Below, piece after piece: positions 34,424 through 43,857 of a stretch of 64,000 nt of DNA (its first letter is position 1; every line of letters begins with the position of its first letter). The DNA comes from Oscillospiraceae bacterium. Lineage in GTDB: Bacteria > Bacillota > Clostridia > Oscillospirales > Acutalibacteraceae. Below the pieces are notes generated by a model. That model worked only from the letters and a program-made list of their open reading frames with translations. It was not told the origin of the DNA and made no database searches. The DNA is taken from positions 100,045 to 164,044 of the forward strand of contig SVOC01000003.1 of NCBI GenBank assembly GCA_015066625.1, given 5' to 3'. The translations under genes and the position numbers were made by a program.

Positions 34424-35383
34424 TTAAAGATATTTATTTGTGAATTCCGTGATTTTGTCCCAATAAATCTCGGGGAAAAGGTAACCCGCCGCGCAATGGG
34501 TTGCACCCTCAACAACCAGCCTTTCCTTCTCACAGCCTGCCGCCGCATAGAGGGGATAATTCATAGAGAAGGGCACAACCGTATCCTTATCGCCGTGAAT
34601 AAAAAGGGTGGGAGTCTTTGATTTTTTGACCTGATTGAGGGGAGAAGCATCTCTGATATCAAAGCCGAGCTTCACCTTGAATGCAGGGTTGACAAGGCTG
34701 AGAATAACCTTTGCGGGGATTTTTGTTGCGGCGCCGATTTGCGCGGTGTACTGGTCCCAAAGGCTTGTGAAGCCGCAGTCCTCAATGCAGCATTTTACAT
34801 TTTCGGGCAGGTTTTCACCTGTGGCATTCATTACCGTTGCCGCGCCCATTGAAGCACCGTGAAGAATGATTTTTGCTTTGGGATTTTTATTTATGATAAA
34901 GCTTATCCAGTCAATTATGTCAAGTCTGTCCATCCAGCCCATTGTGCAGTGGCTGTGCTCGCTTTTGCCGTGACCTCTGAGATACGGCAGGAGTACATTG
35001 GAGCCCATTTCATAAAAATGCTTTGTATAAATGCTGTTCTGCGAAGGGTCGCCCGTGAAACCGTGGCAGGATATTGCATAAACGTCGCTGCCTTCGTTTT
35101 CATAGAATATGGCGTGAAGACATTCGGAATATTTGTTGAATGTGAAAACATCCTTGTATATGTGTTTGCGGTAAAACTCAATGCCTGCCTTCGCTTCGTC
35201 GGATTCATAGAAGCAGGCACTTTCCTCGTTGGGCATAAGACCGCCCTTTGCAATCAGATCCCTGATTGCCTCTTTGCTCAGTGTTTTTTTGATGAATAAA
35301 TTACCGCTGAAATGACAAACCGCACCTGTGGCAGCAAGTGCCGTGATGACTCTTTCAAGAGGAGTTTTTTTCTTTTTTGCCAT
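34424..35383 (-). CDS. Alpha/beta hydrolase
   Basis: 319-aa serine hydrolase. A hydrophobic N-terminus (VITALAATGAVCHFSGNLF) may anchor it to the membrane. Oxyanion loop ISCHGFTGDP near 107, nucleophile elbow HGASMGAA near 172, acid FIHGDKDTVVPF near 265, and histidine in GATHCAAGYLFP near 299. Resembles BAAT/FrsA-like and YfhR-type hydrolases. Start 35383 chosen since AAGGAG is 7 bases before it but touches the ATG at 35389. Substrate unknown, perhaps an acyl ester given the neighbouring acyl-CoA synthetase. Confidence 0.87.
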   Translation of the reverse strand: MAKKKKTPLERVITALAATGAVCHFSGNLFIKKTLSKEAIRDLIAKGGLMPNEESACFYESDEAKAGIEFYRKHIYKDVFTFNKYSECLHAIFYENEGSDVYAISCHGFTGDPSQNSIYTKHFYEMGSNVLLPYLRGHGKSEHSHCTMGWMDRLDIIDWISFIINKNPKAKIILHGASMGAATVMNATGENLPENVKCCIEDCGFTSLWDQYTAQIGAATKIPAKVILSLVNPAFKVKLGFDIRDASPLNQVKKSKTPTLFIHGDKDTVVPFSMNYPLYAAAGCEKERLVVEGATHCAAGYLFPEIYWDKITEFTNKYL

Positions 35384-35398
35384 ATTCATTCTCCTTGT

Positions 35399-35429
35399 AA
35401 AAACGGAGCTGTTTTTTACACAGCTCCGA
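35399..35429 (-). terminator. Hairpin terminator/attenuator between acyl-CoA synthetase and hydrolase
   Basis: Stem CGGAGCTGT / ACAGCTCCG followed on the minus strand by TTTTT. It leaves the hydrolase gene with its own ribosome site only 10 bases later, so it may act as a partial terminator. Confidence 0.75.
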
Positions 35430-35434
35430 GATAA

Positions 35435-37174
35435 TTAATCCTTGTTCTGATGTCTTTTAATCTTTGAAGTGGTGGTTTTTGTAAACTCCGTTCTTCTGAT
35501 TTTATACTTGAGAATGCTCTTGAAGGGGGGGAGCTTTTTGTTGACATCGTCAATAACTTCCTTGAAGATTTCGTCAAGCTCTTCGTCTGTGAATTCATCC
35601 TCGCTCTTGCCGTAGCGTTCGCTGAGCTCCTCGAAGTTGGGATAAATTCTTGCGCCTACAATAACTTCGCCCTTCTTGTTTTCATCGGCAACAACAAGGC
35701 TTTCGCCAACTCTGATATCCGTGCCCAGATGATATTCAAGCTCTTCGGGGTAAATGTTTTTGCCGTTGCTTGTAACGATAACGTTTTTGCATCTGCCCGA
35801 AATGTAGAAGTGACCTTCATCGTCCATATAACCCAGGTCGCCTGTGTGGAACCAGCCGTGATCGTCAATAACCTTTGCGGTTTCTTCGGGGTTCTTGTAG
35901 TAACCCAGCATAACCATATCGCCTCTGACGCAGATTTCGCCAATGCCGTTTTCGTCGGGATTGAGAATCTTTGCCTCACTGCCGGGGATAACCTCGCCTA
36001 CTGATTCCGCAAGGTGGAGCTTATCGTGGTTGAGAATGGCAAGGGGAGCGCACTCCGTAAGACCGTAGCCGAAGATAATCTGAATTCCGAATGCATCGAA
36101 ATCCTTGAGAATCTGGGGATTGATGGGTGCGGCACCGCAGATGATAAGCCGCATATTGCCGCCGAAGGTATCGATGATTTCTTTGAAGAAAACTTTCTTG
36201 AGGTCGATGCCTACCTTTGCCGCCGCCTTTACAAGCACACTGCCTACCTTGAACATTGTAAGGCCGTGGGGTCTTTCGGAAATCTTCTTCATAAGGCGTC
36301 TGTGAACGGTTTCAAGAAGCAGAGGAACCGCAACAAATACCGAAGGGTTGAACTCCTTCATATTTTTGAGAACGTATCTGAAGCCGTCGCAGAAGGTAAC
36401 CTTTACGCCGCAGTAGGGCGCGAAGAATAGGATGATTGTGCTTTCGTATGTGTGGTGAAGCGGAAGCATTGAAATGCCGCAGTCATCGGGTGTGATTTTG
36501 ATAATTCCCATTGCCGCCATAACCTCGTAGCAGAAGTTTCTGTGGCAGAGCATAACGCCCTTTGACATACCCGTTGTGCCCGATGTGAAAAGAAGTGAGC
36601 ACATTTTGTCGGGGTCGATTTCGGCGTCAAGAAAACGGGTGTCACCCTGTGCAAGAAGCTCCTTGCCTTTTGCAACAAGGTCTGTGATGTTGGGTACGCC
36701 TTCTTCTTTATCTGCGTGGATAATGACAATCTGAAGGTCGGACTTGATTTCGTCGTTTCTTTCCGAAAGCTTCTTTGCAATCTTTTTGTCGCAGAAAAGA
36801 AGCTTTACATCCGAAACATTGAGAATCATATTGATGTCGTCAAAAAGCAGCTCCTTGTCGATGGGAACGATAACGCCCACACCTGTAACGGTTGCCATAT
36901 ATGAAAGGCACCATTCGTAGCTGTTGTCGCCTGCAACGGCGATTTTTTCGCCTGCAAGACCCATATCCGTAAGTGCTGTGCCCAGAGCTTTGATCTCTTC
37001 ACCGTACTGCTTGTAGCTGATGTCATACTGCTCGCCGTTTTTCTTCTTTACGGTGAAAGCGGGTCTGTCGGCATAAAGCTCAACACTCTGGCTGATAAGG
37101 TCTCTCAGATCGGTGATTTTTCTTACTTCGTAGAACTTTTTGTTGTTTTTTACTTTGTTGTTACTGATTTTCAC
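35435..37174 (-). CDS. AMP-binding long-chain acyl-CoA synthetase-like protein
   Basis: About 579-aa ANL-superfamily ligase activating a fatty or other carboxylic acid as acyl-AMP then acyl-CoA. P-loop LLFTSGTTGMSKGVMLCHRN near 200, YGLTECAPLA near 360, GWFHTGDLGYMD near 437, and C-terminal domain GRCKNVIVTSNGKNIYPEE near 455. The GTG at 37174 is preferred to ATG 37201 because AGGGGGA lies 7 bases before it and 37201 has no ribosome site. Substrate chain length not determinable by eye. Confidence 0.88.
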   Translation of the reverse strand: MKISNNKVKNNKKFYEVRKITDLRDLISQSVELYADRPAFTVKKKNGEQYDISYKQYGEEIKALGTALTDMGLAGEKIAVAGDNSYEWCLSYMATVTGVGVIVPIDKELLFDDINMILNVSDVKLLFCDKKIAKKLSERNDEIKSDLQIVIIHADKEEGVPNITDLVAKGKELLAQGDTRFLDAEIDPDKMCSLLFTSGTTGMSKGVMLCHRNFCYEVMAAMGIIKITPDDCGISMLPLHHTYESTIILFFAPYCGVKVTFCDGFRYVLKNMKEFNPSVFVAVPLLLETVHRRLMKKISERPHGLTMFKVGSVLVKAAAKVGIDLKKVFFKEIIDTFGGNMRLIICGAAPINPQILKDFDAFGIQIIFGYGLTECAPLAILNHDKLHLAESVGEVIPGSEAKILNPDENGIGEICVRGDMVMLGYYKNPEETAKVIDDHGWFHTGDLGYMDDEGHFYISGRCKNVIVTSNGKNIYPEELEYHLGTDIRVGESLVVADENKKGEVIVGARIYPNFEELSERYGKSEDEFTDEELDEIFKEVIDDVNKKLPPFKSILKYKIRRTEFTKTTTSKIKRHQNKD

Positions 37175-37239
37175 TTTACTGTCCCCCTGAATGTAACACA
37201 TTTATATAAATAAGAATAATTTACAACAAAACATTCTGT

Positions 37240-37268
37240 ATTTTAGCATACGCAACATTAAAAATCAA
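37240..37268 (-). promoter_or_regulatory. Promoter of the acyl-CoA synthetase gene
   Basis: Minus strand TTGATT (37263-37268), 17-base spacer, TAAAAT (37240-37245) preceded by TATGC. Same TATGCTAAAAT extended -10 as at 47506, 48961 and 62063. Confidence 0.88.
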
Positions 37269-37399
37269 GGAATAAATTATTAAGAATTCTCTAAATATTG
37301 TGGGCGAATTAGTGCAATGTTAATATATTTTGCGGTTCCTCGGGCAAAGTTGAACACTTTTGGATAAATGTGTATAACACATCTTGCGGATATGATAAT

Positions 37400-37429
37400 T
37401 TCGCATTGCAAATTACGAATTACGCATTG
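37400..37429. repeat. Short R2-type repeat (AATTACGAATTACGCATT)
   Basis: Direct-repeat string of TTCGCATTGCAAATTACG-type octamers; related units occur at 57819-57850. Otherwise the gap 37269-37430 holds nothing recognised. Confidence 0.6.
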
Positions 37430-37430
37430 A

Positions 37431-37455
37431 AAAAGCACCCCGCAGGGTGCTTTTT
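37431..37455 (-). terminator. Terminator after the sugar isomerase pair
   Basis: Stem GCACCC-CGCA-GGGTGC with A/T runs on both sides; on the minus strand it follows the isomerase stop directly. Confidence 0.93.
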
Positions 37456-38313
37456 TTACAACATTTTTTTAAGATTTTCAAAGCCGATTTCAATACCCTT
37501 GAGGCAGTCTTCAAGACCTTCGAATTCAATGCTTACAAAGCCGTCATAGCCTGAATTCTTAACGATTGAAAGACACTGCATAACCGGAATATCGCCGTGG
37601 CCGATAATTGAACCCCTCAGGTAATTGCCGCCTCTTGACTTGAAGAAGCCGCTGCCGGGGTCAAAGCCGTTGCCGCTTTTGATATGGAAATCCTTTGCGT
37701 GAACGTGCTTTGTGTAGGGAGCAAGTCTGCCGGCGGCAAGCGCACTGTTTTCGTCCGCACAGGCAAAGTTGCCTATATCGAGCAAAACACCGAAATTTGC
37801 GTTTCCTACACCATTTATGATTTTTTCCACCCTTTCACTGTCCTGACAGAAAAAGCCGTGGTTTTCAATCATTGTTGTAACACCCTTTGTCTGAGCGTAT
37901 TCCGTAACCCTCTTACAGCCGTCAACGAGTGTGGGTAGTACCTGCTCAAAGCCTGCGAATGCCCTGATATCGTCGGGAACGCTCCATGCCGCATCGTGGC
38001 GGAGATTCTTTGCACCCATAATCGTTGCAACATCAACCTTGCGGCAGATGCGTTCAACCTCGGCATCAACACCTGTGTCTTTAAGCAGATTTGCGGAGAT
38101 TGTGTAGGCAGTAACGGGCAGTGAAAGCTTTTCGCTTTCTTCCCTTATCATTTCGGCATACTGTGCTTCCGTAACGCCTTCGGGAGGGTCAAGGTCAATG
38201 AATTCGATGCCGTCAAAGCCCATATCCTTGGCGATTTTCATTATTGAAAGCTGAGTTTCCTTGCCTGCGGAAATAAGCTGCTGAAAGCTGTAACTGCTGA
38301 CTCCGATTTTCAT
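37456..38313 (-). CDS. Sugar phosphate isomerase/epimerase (TIM barrel)
   Basis: 285-aa xylose-isomerase-like AP-endonuclease-2 fold protein. Characteristic segments: GFDGIEFIDLDPPEG (about 34), MIENHGFFCQDSERV (about 153, metal ligands E and H), LLDIGNFACADEN (about 176), HVHAKDFH (about 200) and GYDGFVSIEFEGLEDC (about 255). It lies 15 bases after a second, different isomerase. Epimerisation or 3-keto-sugar processing is typical; exact substrate unknown. Confidence 0.85.
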   Translation of the reverse strand: MKIGVSSYSFQQLISAGKETQLSIMKIAKDMGFDGIEFIDLDPPEGVTEAQYAEMIREESEKLSLPVTAYTISANLLKDTGVDAEVERICRKVDVATIMGAKNLRHDAAWSVPDDIRAFAGFEQVLPTLVDGCKRVTEYAQTKGVTTMIENHGFFCQDSERVEKIINGVGNANFGVLLDIGNFACADENSALAAGRLAPYTKHVHAKDFHIKSGNGFDPGSGFFKSRGGNYLRGSIIGHGDIPVMQCLSIVKNSGYDGFVSIEFEGLEDCLKGIEIGFENLKKML

Positions 38314-38328
38314 TTCAACACCGCCTGA

Positions 38329-39171
38329 TTAACCGAGATTTTTAAGGAATTCAACTGCTGCACCGATATCTCTTGCAGGGTCGTCGCCGACTTCTCTTTC
38401 AATGGTCAGGAAGCCCTTGTAGCCGATATCTTCAAGAGCGTTGAGGTATTCGGACCAGCGTACGCTGCCTTCACCGAGAGGCACTTCAAGGAATGAATCC
38501 TCTGTGATAATAACATCCTTCTTAAGACCGTAAACGATTTCTGGGTCCTTATAGAAAATCTGCTTGCCGTCCTTTGCGTGGGTGTGAACGATGTATTTCT
38601 GCAGATTGTATACGCCCTGAACGGGGTCGTCGCCCGTAACCATAACAAGGTTTGCGGGGTCAAGATTAACGCCTACGCCCGTTGAACCGAGAGAATCAAG
38701 GAATTCTTTGAGAACAGCCGAGGTTTCGGGGCCTGTTTCGATAGCAAAGTGTGCGCCGATGCTGTCTGCATAGCGAGAAAGCTCGAAGCAGGCTTCCTGC
38801 ATAACCTTGTATCTGTCAATACTGCTGTCAGAGGGAACAACGCCGATGTGAGTTGTAACAACATCTGTGCCCAGCTCCTTTGCAAGGTCGATGATTCTCT
38901 TTGATTTTTCAATCTTTTCGGGGTTTCTGTCTGCAAAGCAGAAGCCGCCTCCGCCAAGGTCGCCGCAGAGTGCGGAAATAACAAGACCGTTGTCGGCAAC
39001 AAGATTTCTGAAATCCGCTCTCTTCTGAGCGTTCAGGTTTTCGGGAGCCATTTCACCGTGGGTTGAATAAACCTGAATGCCCTGTGCGCCCACTGCCGCA
39101 GCCTTTTTGACCGCTGTGGGGATATCTGTTCTGAAACTGTCGATGATAACACCGATAGGAAATCTGCCCAT
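38329..39171 (-). CDS. Sugar phosphate isomerase/epimerase (TIM barrel)
   Basis: 280-aa member of the same fold family as its downstream neighbour but only distantly similar. Metal-site segments: FAIETGPETSAVLKEFLDSLGSTGVGVNLDPAN (about 150-185), HTHAKDGK (about 205), EVPLGEGSVRWSEYLNALEDIGYKGFLTIERE (about 235-268). The ATG at 39171 has AGGAGAATAATT before it; the longer frame starting at 39231 has no ribosome site. First gene of a two-gene operon divergent from a Gfo/Idh/MocA gene, a typical pairing. Confidence 0.86.
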   Translation of the reverse strand: MGRFPIGVIIDSFRTDIPTAVKKAAAVGAQGIQVYSTHGEMAPENLNAQKRADFRNLVADNGLVISALCGDLGGGGFCFADRNPEKIEKSKRIIDLAKELGTDVVTTHIGVVPSDSSIDRYKVMQEACFELSRYADSIGAHFAIETGPETSAVLKEFLDSLGSTGVGVNLDPANLVMVTGDDPVQGVYNLQKYIVHTHAKDGKQIFYKDPEIVYGLKKDVIITEDSFLEVPLGEGSVRWSEYLNALEDIGYKGFLTIEREVGDDPARDIGAAVEFLKNLG

Positions 39172-39202
39172 AATTATTCTCCTTACAAAAAAGTTTAACT
39201 TA

Positions 39203-39231
39203 ATGATATCAAAGCTTTGAATGAATATCAA
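39203..39231 (-). promoter_or_regulatory. Promoter of the isomerase pair with internal palindrome
   Basis: Minus strand TTGATA (39226-39231), 17-base spacer, TATCAT (39203-39208). The spacer contains the perfect 12-base palindrome TCAAAGCTTTGA (39209-39220), a candidate repressor operator. Confidence 0.78.
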
Positions 39232-39249
39232 GTTTTTTTTATAATTAAC

Positions 39250-39277
39250 TTTACTTTTTTTAAATTTGTGATATATT
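39250..39277 (+). promoter_or_regulatory. Possible promoter of the Gfo-nagB-metG operon
   Basis: TTTACT (39250-39255), 16-base spacer, TATATT (39272-39277), 48 bases before the Gfo start. Confidence 0.5.
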
Positions 39278-39324
39278 ATTTAATAGAAAATTATGACTTT
39301 CATTTATTGTTGGAGGTAATTTTT

Positions 39325-40389
39325 ATGTCAAAAATCAAGGTTGCCGTTATCGGCTGCGGAAACATTGCGCATTCCTCGCACATTCCTGCATATATTAAGA
39401 ACGATGAAACAGAAATCAAGTATTTCTGCGACATCATTCCCGAAAGGGCAGAAGCTGCCGTTGAGAAGTACGGCTGCGGCAAGGCGGTTGTTGACTATCA
39501 CGATTTTCTCAACGATCCCGAGCTTGATGCTGTTTCCGTTTGCACACACAACGATTTTCACTCAATTATTTCGATTGATTTTATGAAGGCAGGCAAGCAC
39601 GTGCTTTGTGAAAAACCTGCCGCAAGAATTCTTTCGGAAGCTCTCGAAATGCAGAAGGTTGCTCACGAAACGGGCAAGGTGCTCAACATCGGCGTTTGCA
39701 ACCGCTTTAATACATATGTTATGAAAATCAAGGAGCTTATTGACAGCGGCGAGCTTGGTGAGGTTTATCACGTTTATGCTTCCTTCCGCAAGTTCCGTTC
39801 AATCCCCGGCATCGGCGGCGATTTCACCACCAAGGCAAAGTCCGGCGGCGGCACGCTTATTGACTGGGGCGTTCACTTCCTTGACCTTATAATGTACTGT
39901 TGCGGCGATCCCAAGCCCCTTACCGCATCGGGCGAGGCATTCTGCAAGCTTGGCAAGGATATTCCCAATTACACCTATACGGGTATGTGGGCAAAGGACA
40001 GTGCGGATATGAACGGCACCTATGATGTTGACGATTCCGTTACGGGCATTATCCGTACCTCGGGCCCCGTTATCAGCTTTAACGGCGCATGGGCACAGAA
40101 TGTAGGCGAGGACGAAATGTATATCGACTTCATGGGCGATAAGGCAGGCATCCGTCTTAATTACTGCTCCAACTTCCGTATGTGGGGCGTAAAGAACGGT
40201 ATGCTTACCGAAACAAAGGTTGAAGCTCTTGAAGCGGTTATGTACGAAAGTGAAGTCAACGATTTCATCAGATGCATTAAGACGGGTGCCAAGAATCAGC
40301 AGCACATAGATTACGCCGTCGAAACATCAAAAATCATGCAGGCAATATATGATTCATCCGAAAATCATTGCGAAATAAAAATTTCCTAA
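39325..40389 (+). CDS. Gfo/Idh/MocA family oxidoreductase
   Basis: 354-aa NAD(P)-dependent dehydrogenase family member. Rossmann motif AVIGCGNIAHSSHIPAY at the N-terminus, catalytic CEKPAAR near 95, and the C-terminal-domain metal/substrate segment GGGTLIDWGVHFLDLIMYCCG near 180. ATG 39325 follows TGGAGGTAA; the frame upstream to 39217 lacks a ribosome site. Divergent from two sugar isomerases and followed by nagB after 17 bases, so an aminosugar or uronate route is plausible. Confidence 0.88.
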   Translation: MSKIKVAVIGCGNIAHSSHIPAYIKNDETEIKYFCDIIPERAEAAVEKYGCGKAVVDYHDFLNDPELDAVSVCTHNDFHSIISIDFMKAGKHVLCEKPAARILSEALEMQKVAHETGKVLNIGVCNRFNTYVMKIKELIDSGELGEVYHVYASFRKFRSIPGIGGDFTTKAKSGGGTLIDWGVHFLDLIMYCCGDPKPLTASGEAFCKLGKDIPNYTYTGMWAKDSADMNGTYDVDDSVTGIIRTSGPVISFNGAWAQNVGEDEMYIDFMGDKAGIRLNYCSNFRMWGVKNGMLTETKVEALEAVMYESEVNDFIRCIKTGAKNQQHIDYAVETSKIMQAIYDSSENHCEIKIS

Positions 40390-40406
40390 AGAAAGGATCA
40401 GATATT

Positions 40407-41129
40407 ATGGATATCAGAATTTTTAAGAACGAAGCCGAAATCGGCGCAGCGGCAGGCAAGCTTTTCTGCGATTTTGTTAAGGAGAACCCCTCCTGCGTGC
40501 TTGGTCTTGCAACAGGTGCAACTCCCGTTCCCACTTATAACTACATAGCTGCTGAGTATGAGGCGGGCAATGTATGCTTCAAGGATGTTAAGACATTCAA
40601 CCTTGACGAATACTGCGACCTTCCCAAAACCCATAAAAACAGCTACTACACATTTATGAACGAGAACCTTTTCTCAAAGCTTGATATCAACCTTGATAAC
40701 GTTGGCTTTCTTGACGGTAATGCACCTGACCCCGAGGCTGAAAGCGCACGCTATGCGGCAGATATCGCTTCAAAGGGCGGTATTGATATTCAGCTTCTCG
40801 GTATCGGCAGAAACGGCCATATCGCATTCAACGAGCCCTCCGATGAATTCACAGGCGAAAGCCACAAAATCAAGCTTACAGACAGCACAATAGAAGCAAA
40901 TTCAATCTATTTTGACGATATTCCCATGCCCCGTTACGCTATGACAATGGGCATCGGCTCAATTATGAAGTCAAAGAAAATCGTGCTTATCGCAACAGGT
41001 GCTTCAAAGGCAGAGGCAGTAAAGGCAATGATTAACGGCCCCGTAACTCCTCAGTGCCCTGCATCGATTCTTCAGCAGCACGAAGATGCGGTTATCTTCC
41101 TTGATGAGGCAGCTGCAAGCCTGCTTTAA
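40407..41129 (+). CDS. nagB: Glucosamine-6-phosphate deaminase
   Basis: 240-aa enzyme converting GlcN-6-P to Fru-6-P and ammonia. LGLATGATPVPTYNY near 30 binds phosphate, NLDEYCDLPKTHKNSY near 66 holds the catalytic Asp, and GIGRNGHIAFNEP near 132 holds the active-site His region. Start 40407 set by GAAAGGA; the earlier start at 40368 would overlap the Gfo gene. Not joined to nagA here; it continues into metG. Confidence 0.95.
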   Translation: MDIRIFKNEAEIGAAAGKLFCDFVKENPSCVLGLATGATPVPTYNYIAAEYEAGNVCFKDVKTFNLDEYCDLPKTHKNSYYTFMNENLFSKLDINLDNVGFLDGNAPDPEAESARYAADIASKGGIDIQLLGIGRNGHIAFNEPSDEFTGESHKIKLTDSTIEANSIYFDDIPMPRYAMTMGIGSIMKSKKIVLIATGASKAEAVKAMINGPVTPQCPASILQQHEDAVIFLDEAAASLL

Positions 41130-41152
41130 TTCACACCGAGAGGTAGAAAATA

Positions 41153-43084
41153 ATGGATAAGAAAACTTTTTATATAACAACGCCGATATATTATCCCTCG
41201 GATAAGCTTCATATCGGCCATACCTATTCAACCGTAGCGGCAGATACAATGGCACGCTACAAGCGCTTTCAGGGTTTTGACACCTTCTTTCTGACAGGTA
41301 CCGATGAGCACGGTCAGAAAATTGAGGATAAGGCAAAGGAAGCAGGCGTTACTCCCAAGGAGTATGTTGACAAAATCGTTGCGGGTATCAGGGATTTGTG
41401 GAAGCTGATGAACATTTCAAACGATAAGTTCATCCGTACCACCGATGATTACCACGAAAAGGCAGTTCAGAAGATATTCACCAAAATGTATGAAAAGGGC
41501 GATATTTACAAGGGCTATTATGAGGGTCTTTACTGCAAGCCCTGCGAATCCTTCTGGACTGAAACTCAGGCAGTTGACGGCAAGTGCCCCGATTGCGGCA
41601 GACTTGTTACAAATGAGCGTGAGGAAGCTTATTTCTTCAAGCTTTCCGCATACGGCGACAAGCTTCTCAAATATTATGAAGATCATCCCGGCTTCATCGA
41701 GCCTCAGAGCAGACAGAATGAAATGGTGAATAACTTCATCAAGCCCGGTCTGCAGGATTTGTGCGTATCCCGTTCATCCTTCAAGTGGGGTATTCCCGTG
41801 CCTGTCAATGAGGACCATGTTATCTACGTATGGCTTGATGCACTTACAAACTACATCACCGCTCTGGGCTTCGGCTCCGAGGATGACACAATGTATAAAA
41901 AATTCTGGCCTGCGGATGTTCACCTCATCGGTAAGGACATTATCCGTTTCCACACCATTTATTGGCCTGCATTTCTTATGTCACTTGATGAGCCTCTGCC
42001 CGAAAAGGTATACGGCCACGGCTGGGTGCTCCTCGAAGGCGGCAAAATGAGTAAGTCCAAGGGCAATGTTGTTGACCCCGTTATTCTTGCGGAAAGATAC
42101 GGCGTTGATGCACTGCGTTATTATCTTCTCAGAGAAATCGCTTTCGGCTCAGACGGTATTTTCTCCAACGAAAATCTCATCAACAGAATCAATTCAGACC
42201 TTGCAAACGACCTTGGAAACCTTGTTTCAAGAACAGTTGCAATGGTGAAGAAATATTTCGGCGGAACAATTCCCGAAGCCCGTGAGGCAGGGGAGTTCGA
42301 TGATGACCTCAAAGCCCTTGCAAACGCAACAAAGGGTGATGCAGAGGCTGAACTCGATAAGCTGAATTTCTCTGTTGCACTTACAAATATCTGGAAGTTC
42401 GTTTCAAGAACCAACAAGTATATTGACGAAACCGCACCCTGGGCACTTGCAAAGGATGAGGCAAAGCAGGCAAGGCTTGCAGAGGTTATGTATAACCTTT
42501 GCGAAAGCATAAGAATCATTTCCGTTCTTATTGCTCCCTTTATGCCCGAAACCGCTTCAAAAATCAGAGCTCAGCTTGGTTTGTCCGATAGCTTTGAATG
42601 GGATGAAAGCGGTGTGTTCGGTAAGGAAGCAACCTACACCGTTGTGAAGGGCGATATTATCTTCCCCAGAATCGATCTTGAAAAGGAGCTTGCAGAGCTT
42701 GAAGCCGCAAAGGCGGCGGCAGAGCCCGTAAATCCTCTCAAGGAAGAAATTCAGGGCATTGCCAAAATCGGCATTGAGGATTTTGCAAAGGTTGACCTGA
42801 GAGTTGCAAAAATCACAGCCTGCGAGCCCGTCAAAAAAGCAAAGAAGCTGCTTAAGCTGACACTTGATGACGGTACCGGCGACCCCAGAACCGTTGCTTC
42901 GGGTATTGCACTTTATTACAAACCCGAGGAGCTTATCGGCAAGAGCATCATTCTTGTTTCAAACCTTAAGCCCGTAACACTCTGCGGCGTTGAAAGCCAC
43001 GGAATGATTGTTGCCGCCGATGCAGGCGAGGATGTAAAGGTTATCTTTGTTGACGGCATTCCTGCAGGAAGTAAGGTAAGATAA
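41153..43084 (+). CDS. metG: Methionine--tRNA ligase
   Basis: 643-aa class I synthetase. HIGH motif as DKLHIGHTYST near 20, zinc cluster CKPCESFW...CPDC (about 127-147), KMSKS as GGKMSKSKGN near 300, helical anticodon domain, and a C-terminal EMAP/Trbp111-like tRNA-binding domain (about 540-643; DLRVAKITACEPV, and SHGMIVAA). Cotranscribed with tatD, 3 bases downstream. No T-box or S-box is seen upstream within the operon. Confidence 0.98.
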   Translation: MDKKTFYITTPIYYPSDKLHIGHTYSTVAADTMARYKRFQGFDTFFLTGTDEHGQKIEDKAKEAGVTPKEYVDKIVAGIRDLWKLMNISNDKFIRTTDDYHEKAVQKIFTKMYEKGDIYKGYYEGLYCKPCESFWTETQAVDGKCPDCGRLVTNEREEAYFFKLSAYGDKLLKYYEDHPGFIEPQSRQNEMVNNFIKPGLQDLCVSRSSFKWGIPVPVNEDHVIYVWLDALTNYITALGFGSEDDTMYKKFWPADVHLIGKDIIRFHTIYWPAFLMSLDEPLPEKVYGHGWVLLEGGKMSKSKGNVVDPVILAERYGVDALRYYLLREIAFGSDGIFSNENLINRINSDLANDLGNLVSRTVAMVKKYFGGTIPEAREAGEFDDDLKALANATKGDAEAELDKLNFSVALTNIWKFVSRTNKYIDETAPWALAKDEAKQARLAEVMYNLCESIRIISVLIAPFMPETASKIRAQLGLSDSFEWDESGVFGKEATYTVVKGDIIFPRIDLEKELAELEAAKAAAEPVNPLKEEIQGIAKIGIEDFAKVDLRVAKITACEPVKKAKKLLKLTLDDGTGDPRTVASGIALYYKPEELIGKSIILVSNLKPVTLCGVESHGMIVAADAGEDVKVIFVDGIPAGSKVR

Positions 43085-43087
43085 ACT

Positions 43088-43855
43088 ATGAACAATATCT
43101 TTGACAGTCATGCACATTACGACAGCGAAGCCTTCGATGCTGACCGAAAAGAGCTTTTAAGCGCCCTGCCCACGCAGGGCGTTTGCGGCATTGTAAATTG
43201 CGGCAGCGATATGGCATCATCCCTGAAAAGCCTTGAGCTTGCGGATGAATTTGATTATGTTTATGCCGCCTGCGGAGTGCATCCCCACGAAGCGGAAGGC
43301 TGTAAGCAAGGGTATATTTCCGTGCTTGAAAAGCTTTGCAAAGAGAAGAAATGCGTTGCTGTTGGCGAAATCGGTCTTGACTATCACTATGATTTTTCAC
43401 CCCGTGACATTCAGCAGAGGGTGTTTGAAGAACAGCTTGCCCTTGCAAAGGAACTGGACATGCCCGTGATTATTCACGACAGAGAGGCTCACGAGGATAC
43501 CTTTAATCTTCTGAAAAAATACAGACCCAAGGGCGTTGTGCACTGCTTTTCGGGTTCTGCCGAAACGGCAAAGGAAATCGTAAAACTTGGTATGTATATC
43601 GGTCTTGGCGGAGCGGTGACTTTTAAAAATGCACGCAAGCCCCGTGAGGTTGCGGAGGTTGTACCTGCGGACAGACTTCTTATCGAAACCGACTGCCCAT
43701 ATATGACACCTGTGCCTTTCAGAGGCAAACGCTGCGATTCTTCTTTCATTCCCTATACGGCAGAGGTTATTGCCGAAGTCAGGGGAGTGACACCGCAGGA
43801 AATTCTTGACCTGACGAGAGCAAATGCAAATAAACTTTTCGGATTGGAGCTTTAA
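43088..43855 (+). CDS. tatD: TatD family metal-dependent hydrolase (DNase)
   Basis: 255-aa amidohydrolase-fold nuclease. FDSHAHYDS at the N-terminus (HxH metal ligands), GEIGLDYHYDF near 98, IIHDREA near 130, VVHCFSG near 152 and LIETDCPYMTP near 200. The metG-tatD order is widely conserved in Firmicutes. No clear ribosome site beyond GGTAAGATAAACT, suggesting translational coupling to metG. Confidence 0.95.
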   Translation: MNNIFDSHAHYDSEAFDADRKELLSALPTQGVCGIVNCGSDMASSLKSLELADEFDYVYAACGVHPHEAEGCKQGYISVLEKLCKEKKCVAVGEIGLDYHYDFSPRDIQQRVFEEQLALAKELDMPVIIHDREAHEDTFNLLKKYRPKGVVHCFSGSAETAKEIVKLGMYIGLGGAVTFKNARKPREVAEVVPADRLLIETDCPYMTPVPFRGKRCDSSFIPYTAEVIAEVRGVTPQEILDLTRANANKLFGLEL

Positions 43856-43857
43856 AA

